Assembly (NCBI GenBank): GCA_051893155.1
Contig: JBJFGY010000105.1
Location: 1-30,742, forward strand
From: UBA6448 sp051893155
GTDB lineage: Bacteria > Bacillota_I > Bacilli_A > RF39 > UBA660
DNA: 30,742 nucleotides
Direction of reading: 5' to 3'
Positions within the stretch are counted from its first letter, which is position 1. The number at the start of each line of letters is the position of its first letter. Of the stretch, positions 25,901 to 30,742 are shown piece by piece. The position numbers and the translations under genes were made by a program. The notes below the pieces were generated by a model. It saw only the letters and a list, made by a program, of their open reading frames with translations. It had not been told where the DNA came from and did not search any database.

Positions 25901-27510
25901 GTCAATATAGTATATTTGATGATGAAAATAAAAATCCTCTTGGAGCAATTTATTCTTCTGGATTTGATTTACCAGATAAAAAATGTCCTAAATGTTTAAC
26001 TCCAATGAAAAAAGATGGTCAAGATATGCCATTTGCGACATTCTTAGGTTTTAATGCTGATAAAGTTCCTGATATCGATTTAAATTTTTCAGATCTTAAT
26101 CAAGCAAGTGCACATGAGTATACTAAAGTATTATTTGGTGTTGATAATGTTTATCGTGCCGGTACAATAGGTACAGTGGCGGAAAAAACAGCGTATGGTT
26201 TTGTTAAAGGCTATTTTGAAGATAAAGGAATTATGAATAAAAATAGTATTGAAATAGAACGCTTAGCAATAGGGTGTACTGGCGTAAAAAGAACAACAGG
26301 TCAGCATCCAGGTGGAATAGTTGTAGTTCCGGACTATAAAGAAGTATTTGATTTTACACCTTTTCAATATCCTGCGGATGATCCAACTTCAGCATGGCGA
26401 ACAACTCACTTTGATTATCACTCAATTGAAGAAGATTTACTTAAACTTGATATTTTAGGACATTCTGATCCAACCCAACTTCGCCTTATTCAAGATTTAA
26501 GTAAGACAAATGTTTTAGATGTACCAATGGATGATAAAGATACAATGAGTATTTTTTCTTCCACTAAAGTTTTGGGAGTAACAAATGAAGAAATTATGTG
26601 TCCTACCGGTACTTTAGGAATACCTGAATTTGGAACTAATTTTACAATAGGAATGGTAGCTGAAACAAAACCAACAACATTTGCTGAACTGGTTAAAATC
26701 GCAGGTCTTTCTCATGGTACTGATGTTTGGCTTGGTAATGCCCAAGACTTAATCAAAAATAATGTAGTTCCTTTTAAAGAGGTAATTGGCTGTCGTGATG
26801 ATATTATGGTATACTTAATATATCATGGTTTAAAACCAATAAAAGCATTTAAAATAATGGAATTTGTTCGTAAAGGAAAAGCCTCAAAAGATCCTGCTAC
26901 ATGGCAAGAACATAAACAAACAATGATTGATGCTGGTATTGAAGATTGGTTTATAAATTCATGTGAAAAAATTAAATATATGTTTCCAAAAGCTCATGCT
27001 GCTGCATACGTTATGAGTGCCTTTAGAATAGCATGGTATAAAGTACATATGCCAGTATATTTTTATGCTTCATGGTTTTCTACTAAAGCAACAGCTTTTG
27101 ATATTGAAACAATGATTAATGGCTATGATGCTATTAAGGAAAAAATAATTGAAATAAAAAATAAAGGCTTTGAGGCAACAAATAAAGACAGTGGAGTTCT
27201 TGAATCATTAAGTGTAGCTCTTGAAATGAGTGCAAGAAAAATAAATATAGCACCTTTTGACTTATATAAAAGTAAAGCAGTAATATTTACAGTTGAAAAT
27301 GATAATACTTTAATTCCACCATTTATTACAATAGATGGTCTTGGAGAAACTGTTGCTAAAAATATTGAAGTTGAAGCTCAAAAACACCCATTTATTAGTA
27401 TTGAAGATTTTCAATCAAGATGTAAAGTATCACAAACTTTAATTGATAAAATGCGTAATTTAGGCTTATTTAAGGGAATGCCTGAAAGTTCACAATTAAG
27501 TTTATTTTAG
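22936..27510 (+). CDS. polC: DNA polymerase III, PolC type, with proofreading exonuclease
   Basis: Main leading- and lagging-strand replicase of low-GC Gram-positives. At 1524 residues it is slightly longer than usual (about 1440). Order: N-terminal domain; OB fold (~180-285); PHP with HAHTMMSQMDG (H302, H304) and AITDHNG, metal residues present; a DEDDh exonuclease inserted into the PHP domain (DTETTG, D404 and E406; HNAKFD; HHRADYDAEGT); polymerase with GSRGSVGSS; a zinc-binding module CTNC (C986, C989) and CPKC (C1017, C1020); catalytic VPDIDLNFS (D1046, D1048) and LLKLDILGH (D1172); C-terminal duplex-binding tail. Intact proofreading, zinc and catalytic sites indicate a working enzyme. 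The ribosome site is weak; it is 7 bases after dnaE and 14 before yqeG. Confidence 0.98.
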   Translation: MDNEVKRFFDSIKFSSDLFNGVTVKKVIYNKNKQSYNVNLLCPNLIEKNEIDRLFLACNNKIKGEKVCSVSLEYLNKTPFETEKYINEVIKSFYENKPSMQDIKIKYDGVITILVSFPIELKIIESDLKQIHDILKKYGVDAEINIILDEEVTKKVKAEIDLENTSEIKVKKSPMVMGYHVDGEVTKFIDINSEVSNKIFEVYIFGIETLERKGKKGPFYINNIKVSDKTDSYLMKIVKFDLEENNNIMSKLKEGIWIRVFGSIDMDDYLHMFILNPKSIELIDSKDVNITDDALVKRVELHAHTMMSQMDGITKIDLSKHTSQLVTNAINMGYKAVAITDHNGCQAFPIAYQLISGHNKKIEDKSKHFKGLYGTELTLVDDVVTIVKDPTDADLKSSCYVVFDTETTGFNAASGDVMIEIGAVKLEGGVIVDRFDEFINPGFHIPDNITALTEITDDMVANADNEETVTKRFLQWAGDNPMVAHNAKFDISFIEMSMKKYNLGVFKNTVIDTLELSRSLDRGFARHSLSALVKRYNVPFDEESHHRADYDAEGTALVFNKMIDKLLNEKITKISDLQSLVSNEELFKFGRTYHFNAIALNRVGLKNLFKIISLANTTYLYKTPRIPRSELIKLREGLLIGSGCYESEVFIEARSKSSDDLVSIIGFYDYVEVQPPEVYNHLIQTGDFKNEDELINHIKKIIDETKKNGKIIVATGDVHHFSREDKIYREIIINQKVPGGGRHPLAKDKIKKIPSMHFRTTNEMLEDFNFLDKDLAYEIVVENTNKIADMVEEIEVIVDTHGVPFSPRVRSDDGKSYLDCKKTVTDLVYEKASSWYGKNLPYNIEERIAKELYGDILYTYWQEKIKNDNPNITEDELTKQVFENLHETIITGYDKVISIVKEYVENHWTDEDGEKTEESVNKKIKKSLGGIIGGGFDPIYLIAQRLVKHSNDEGYIVGSRGSVGSSFVATMMGITEVNPLPAHYRCTNCQYSIFDDENKNPLGAIYSSGFDLPDKKCPKCLTPMKKDGQDMPFATFLGFNADKVPDIDLNFSDLNQASAHEYTKVLFGVDNVYRAGTIGTVAEKTAYGFVKGYFEDKGIMNKNSIEIERLAIGCTGVKRTTGQHPGGIVVVPDYKEVFDFTPFQYPADDPTSAWRTTHFDYHSIEEDLLKLDILGHSDPTQLRLIQDLSKTNVLDVPMDDKDTMSIFSSTKVLGVTNEEIMCPTGTLGIPEFGTNFTIGMVAETKPTTFAELVKIAGLSHGTDVWLGNAQDLIKNNVVPFKEVIGCRDDIMVYLIYHGLKPIKAFKIMEFVRKGKASKDPATWQEHKQTMIDAGIEDWFINSCEKIKYMFPKAHAAAYVMSAFRIAWYKVHMPVYFYASWFSTKATAFDIETMINGYDAIKEKIIEIKNKGFEATNKDSGVLESLSVALEMSARKINIAPFDLYKSKAVIFTVENDNTLIPPFITIDGLGETVAKNIEVEAQKHPFISIEDFQSRCKVSQTLIDKMRNLGLFKGMPESSQLSLF

Positions 27511-27524
27511 AAAGGATAAATATT

Positions 27525-28043
27525 ATGGATAAATTTATACCAGATATGTATTACAAAAGTATTTATGATATAAATTATAAAAAACTTATAAAAATGAATA
27601 TTAAGTGTATTGCTTTTGATTTAGATAATACAGTTGCATCTTACAAAGAAGATGTACCAAGCACGGAGGTTAAAGAATTATTTAATCTTCTTTCTGATGA
27701 TTTTAAAATTATTTTATTTTCTAATGCTTCCAAAAAAAGACTTACTCCCTTTAAAGAAATATTAAATGTAGATTCATCTTATTCAACTAGAAAACCATTA
27801 AAAAAGAAATATTTAAAAATAATGCGTATATATCGTTTGAAACCTGAAGAAATTGCTTTTGTAGGAGATCAATTAATAACCGACATTTATGGGGCAAATA
27901 AAGTTGGAGGAATAAGCATTTTAGTAAATCCTATCGGTACATATGAACCTATTACTACTAAATTTAATCGTTTTTTTGAAAGATTTATTTATAAAAAATT
28001 TAATAAAAAAGGAGTATTAAAAAAAGGAGCCTATTATGAGTAA
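27525..28043 (+). CDS. yqeG: YqeG family HAD-IIIA phosphatase
   Basis: Small cytosolic HAD-superfamily protein of 172 residues, normal for the family; the substrate is not established. Motif I is FDLDNTVASY (nucleophile D32, acid/base D34), motif II is IILFSNAS, motif III lysine lies in the TRKPLKKK region, and motif IV is VGDQLITDIYGAN (D115, D120). YqeG is conserved in Firmicutes directly upstream of yqeH, as here, which suggests a link to ribosome biogenesis. It has ribosome site AGAAAGGATA after the polC stop and overlaps the yqeH start by 8 bases. Confidence 0.93.
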   Translation: MDKFIPDMYYKSIYDINYKKLIKMNIKCIAFDLDNTVASYKEDVPSTEVKELFNLLSDDFKIILFSNASKKRLTPFKEILNVDSSYSTRKPLKKKYLKIMRIYRLKPEEIAFVGDQLITDIYGANKVGGISILVNPIGTYEPITTKFNRFFERFIYKKFNKKGVLKKGAYYE

Positions 28044-28935
28044 ATGCATAGGATGTGGAGCTATTCTTCAAAATGAAAATAAAAATGAAAAAGGCTATGT
28101 AGTAAATGCTAATAGCCTTTTATGTAAAAGATGCTTTGATTTAAAAAATTATAATAAAAATGCTTATTTTGAAAGTAGTTTTGATAATGATTTATTACTA
28201 AAAAATATAAATAAAAAAGGCCTTTTTACAATATTTTTATGTGATATTATATCTTTAAATGATAAAGTAATAGATATTTATAATAATATAAAAAATGATA
28301 AAATATTTGTTCTTACAAAAGTAGATATTATTCCTAAAAATATTAAATATGAAAAAATAATAAAAAGTATAAAAAAGAATTACAATATTGATGCTTATTT
28401 ATTTTCAATAAAAAATAAAAAATTAATTAATAGTTTATTAAATATAATAAATGAGAAAAAAAATGTAATTATTTCTGGTATTACTTCTTCAGGAAAATCA
28501 ACTTTAATTAATACATTATTTAATCAAAATATTACAGCATCACACTTTAAAAATACTACTTTAGATTTTATAATGATAAAACATGATGATTTAATTATTT
28601 TTGATAGTCCTGGTTTTGATACTAAAATAATTACCTCAAAAATAAAAAATACTTTAAAAGAAAAAATAGTTAATTTAAAAAAAGGTTATGAAGTAAATAT
28701 TAATGGAATAAGATTATATAGTGAAAAAGACATTAATTTTGTTATTTTTATGCCCAGTGATATTAAAGTTTCTACCAAAAAAATTACTTTTAATGATGGA
28801 AAGAAAGAAATAATTAAAGATAATAGTGATTTAGTATTTGATACATTTTTTATTTATTTTAAAAAAGAAGCTAATATATTTATAAATAATGAAAATTATT
28901 TAATTAGAAAGTCAGTAGTAGGGAAATATGAGTAA
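28036..28935 (+). CDS. yqeH: Ribosome biogenesis GTPase YqeH, circularly permuted
   Basis: GTPase needed for small-subunit ribosome assembly in Bacillus. The N-terminal zinc finger has CIGC (C4, C7) and CKRC (C30, C33). G motifs then appear in the permuted order: G4 TKVD (94-97), G1 GITSSGKST (148-156), G3 DSPG (190-193). The Walker A has Ser-Ser where most YqeH proteins have Asn-Val. At 299 residues it is well short of B. subtilis YqeH (366); the shortening is in the C-terminal domain, seen also as a trend in compact genomes. It overlaps yqeG and mutL by 8 bases each, so the three are translationally linked. Ribosome site AAAGGAG. Confidence 0.93.
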   Translation: MSKCIGCGAILQNENKNEKGYVVNANSLLCKRCFDLKNYNKNAYFESSFDNDLLLKNINKKGLFTIFLCDIISLNDKVIDIYNNIKNDKIFVLTKVDIIPKNIKYEKIIKSIKKNYNIDAYLFSIKNKKLINSLLNIINEKKNVIISGITSSGKSTLINTLFNQNITASHFKNTTLDFIMIKHDDLIIFDSPGFDTKIITSKIKNTLKEKIVNLKKGYEVNINGIRLYSEKDINFVIFMPSDIKVSTKKITFNDGKKEIIKDNSDLVFDTFFIYFKKEANIFINNENYLIRKSVVGKYE

Positions 28936-30688
28936 AATTAAAGTAATGGATGAACTTCTTGCCAATAAAATTGCTGCAGGCGAAGTTATTGAAAAACTTG
29001 CTTCAATTGTAAAGGAACTTGTTGAAAATTCAATTGATGCAAAAAGTACTAATATTAAGATAAATCTAATTAATAGTGGTATGGATTTAATCGAAGTAAT
29101 TGATGATGGAGAAGGTATGGATAGCATAGATGCTAAAGAGTGCTTTTTACGTCATGCTACTTCAAAACTATATAAAGAAGATGATTTATATTTTATAGAT
29201 ACATTAGGTTTTCGTGGCGAAGCACTTGCCTCAATTGCATCAGTTTCCGAAATAGAATTAAATACTTGTAATGGTAAAGAAAGTACTTATGTTCATATTA
29301 AAGGTGGAAAAATTTTAGAAGTTAAACCCACTATTGAAAGAAAAGGAACAAGTATTAAAGTATCAAATGTTTTTTATAATACACCCGCAAGACTTAAATA
29401 TTTAAAAAGTGAAAATAGTGAACTTGCAAGTATTATTAATTTTATTGAAAAATTATCTTTATCTGAAATTAATATTTCATTTTGTTTAACAAATAATAAT
29501 AAAATAATTGTTAAAACAAGTGGAAGTGGTAATTTACTTAAAACTATTCATGAAATATATGGACTTAATGTATCAAGTAACAGTTTAGAATTTAAAAATA
29601 GTAATAATGATTTTGAAATTTATGGTTATGCATGTAAGCCTCATATATTAAAAAGTAATAGAAATCATTTAATAACTTTTATAAATAATCGAGTTATTAA
29701 AAATAATGAAATAAATAATGCAATTAATGATGCTTATTATACATATAAACCAGATGGTAAATTTCCAATAGTAATACTTAATATTGTAGTTGATCCAACA
29801 ATTGTAGATGTAAATATTCATCCAACAAAGCAAGATGTAAAAATATCTAAAATAGAAGATTTAAAAAATCTTATTACAAATACTATAAAAAAAGTGTTAT
29901 ATAATAATTTACTTATAATAAACCCTTTAGAAGATGATAAAGAAAAAGAAAATAATTTAAATAATATAAAAAAAAATAGTGAAGAAATTAATTATGATTT
30001 AAATAATATTTATAATAATAATGATAATATATTATCTGAAGAAAAACCTAAACAATATTTTATGGATTTTGAAGAAAATAAAATTATTAAAAATGAAGAA
30101 CTTAAAAGTTTAAAACTTTATCCTGTAGGTCTTGCATTAGGAACTTATATTATCGCTGAAAATGAAGATGGAGTGTATCTTTTAGATCAGCATGCGGCTT
30201 ATGAAAGAATAAATTATGAAAGATATATGAAGGCATTAAAAAATAAAGATATTCATAAAATTGGTATGATAGTGCCTATAACAATTGAATTTAGTGCCTC
30301 TGAATTTGAAATAATTAAGCAAAATTTAGATCTTTTAAGTAGTATTGGAATTGATGCAGAAGTATTTGGAATTAATACTTTAATTATTAAAACTCATCCA
30401 TCTTATTTAAAAGAAGGTTATGAAGAAGAAGGAGTAAGAAAAATAATTGATATAGTAATATCAAAACAAGATTTTGATAATGTTAAGTTTGAAGAAAAAG
30501 TTGCTATTACTTTAGCTTGTAAAATGAGTATTAAAGCAAATCATCATATTTCTATGGAAGAAATATCATATATTTTAGATAATCTTGTTAAATGTGATAA
30601 TCCATATAATTGTCCTCATGGTAGACCTACTATTATAAAATTTAGTATTTATGATTTAGAAAAAATGTTTAAAAGAGTTATGGATTAA
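28928..30688 (+). CDS. mutL: DNA mismatch repair protein MutL with endonuclease motif
   Basis: MutL couples mismatch recognition by MutS to strand excision. The N-terminal GHKL ATPase (1-~330) has ELVENSIDA (E33, N34), DDGEGMD (59-65), the lid GFRGEALASIASV and GTSIKVSNVFYNTPARLK. A linker of about 60 residues, rich in Asn, Lys and Glu, leads to the C-terminal domain with DQHAAYERINYE (D420), the metal-dependent nicking motif DQHAxxExxxxE, plus ACKMSIKA and CPHGRPT (C562), found in MutL of bacteria without MutH. So this is a nicking MutL. Length 586 is normal. mutS is not in the window. It follows yqeH with an 8-base overlap and is the last gene of the block. Confidence 0.97.
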   Translation: MSKIKVMDELLANKIAAGEVIEKLASIVKELVENSIDAKSTNIKINLINSGMDLIEVIDDGEGMDSIDAKECFLRHATSKLYKEDDLYFIDTLGFRGEALASIASVSEIELNTCNGKESTYVHIKGGKILEVKPTIERKGTSIKVSNVFYNTPARLKYLKSENSELASIINFIEKLSLSEINISFCLTNNNKIIVKTSGSGNLLKTIHEIYGLNVSSNSLEFKNSNNDFEIYGYACKPHILKSNRNHLITFINNRVIKNNEINNAINDAYYTYKPDGKFPIVILNIVVDPTIVDVNIHPTKQDVKISKIEDLKNLITNTIKKVLYNNLLIINPLEDDKEKENNLNNIKKNSEEINYDLNNIYNNNDNILSEEKPKQYFMDFEENKIIKNEELKSLKLYPVGLALGTYIIAENEDGVYLLDQHAAYERINYERYMKALKNKDIHKIGMIVPITIEFSASEFEIIKQNLDLLSSIGIDAEVFGINTLIIKTHPSYLKEGYEEEGVRKIIDIVISKQDFDNVKFEEKVAITLACKMSIKANHHISMEEISYILDNLVKCDNPYNCPHGRPTIIKFSIYDLEKMFKRVMD

Positions 30689-30698
30689 GTAACTATTC

Positions 30699-30741
30699 AG
30701 ACATTAAATAAACGATTATTAGTTAATTGTCTATTTTTATT
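30699..30741 (+). terminator. Probable terminator of the replication/repair block
   Basis: AGACATTAA (30699-30707) pairs with TTAATTGTCT (30723-30732), one base bulged, followed by ATTTTTATT. The loop can pair further (AATAA/TTATT). It is AT-rich but in the right place, 10 bases after mutL. Confidence 0.55.
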
Positions 30742-30742
30742 G

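Noticed and set aside
1..30742. Mycoplasma genetic code (TGA = Trp)
   Set aside because: Trp codons in long genes are TGG, long frames contain no in-frame TGA, and TGA ends the DUF5305-like gene and dnaE at sensible junctions.

Overview
The window is about 31 kb of very AT-rich bacterial DNA (by eye roughly a quarter G+C). It comes from a low-GC Firmicutes/Mollicutes-like organism. Three observations support this. dnaE-type and polC-type replicative polymerases sit side by side. The yqeG-yqeH pair is present. Shine-Dalgarno sites are strong (GGAGG types) and many -10 boxes are extended (TGnTATAAT). TGG encodes Trp and TGA ends at least two genes (the DUF5305-like gene and dnaE), so the genetic code looks standard, not the mycoplasma code. 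An uncultured gut lineage of Bacilli (RF39-like or relatives) would fit, but that is inference. No tRNA, rRNA, CRISPR array, transposase or phage structural gene was seen.

Layout. (1) 1-5223: a promoter drives an ankyrin/ClpA-D1-type AAA+ ATPase and a 964-residue protein I cannot name, followed by a small membrane protein resembling DUF4825; a terminator closes the unit. (2) 5285-8783: accessory genes. These are a membrane-anchored beta-helix protein of the Cthe_2159 type with a tiny membrane partner, a 407-residue unknown protein, and a membrane-tethered XRE regulator whose upstream region holds a palindrome. (3) 8805-10719: deoD and alr, abutting as TAA-ATG, converging on a shared hairpin. 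(4) 10705-15248: a minus-strand operon for a single-pass membrane protein and a cysteine-repeat surface protein. It is divergent from a lone amidoligase gene; the two face each other across two near-consensus promoters. (5) 15355-20042: a SipW-type secretion locus, with a small secreted protein, a polytopic ER-type signal peptidase, a DUF5305-like membrane protein and a second secreted protein with an FGE/lectin-like C-terminus. (6) 20085-30741: a housekeeping block of dnaE, polC, yqeG, yqeH and mutL, all tightly packed on the plus strand.

How they work together. The housekeeping block joins replication (DnaE, PolC), mismatch repair (MutL) and small-subunit ribosome assembly (YqeH, with YqeG). 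The SipW locus looks self-contained: two proteins with the same atypical signal motif flank the peptidase likely to process them. The least explained parts are the AAA+/964-residue pair and the amidoligase/cysteine-repeat locus. Both have clear operon or promoter architecture and recognisable enzymatic domains but no assigned pathway, so they are the best candidates for undescribed systems.
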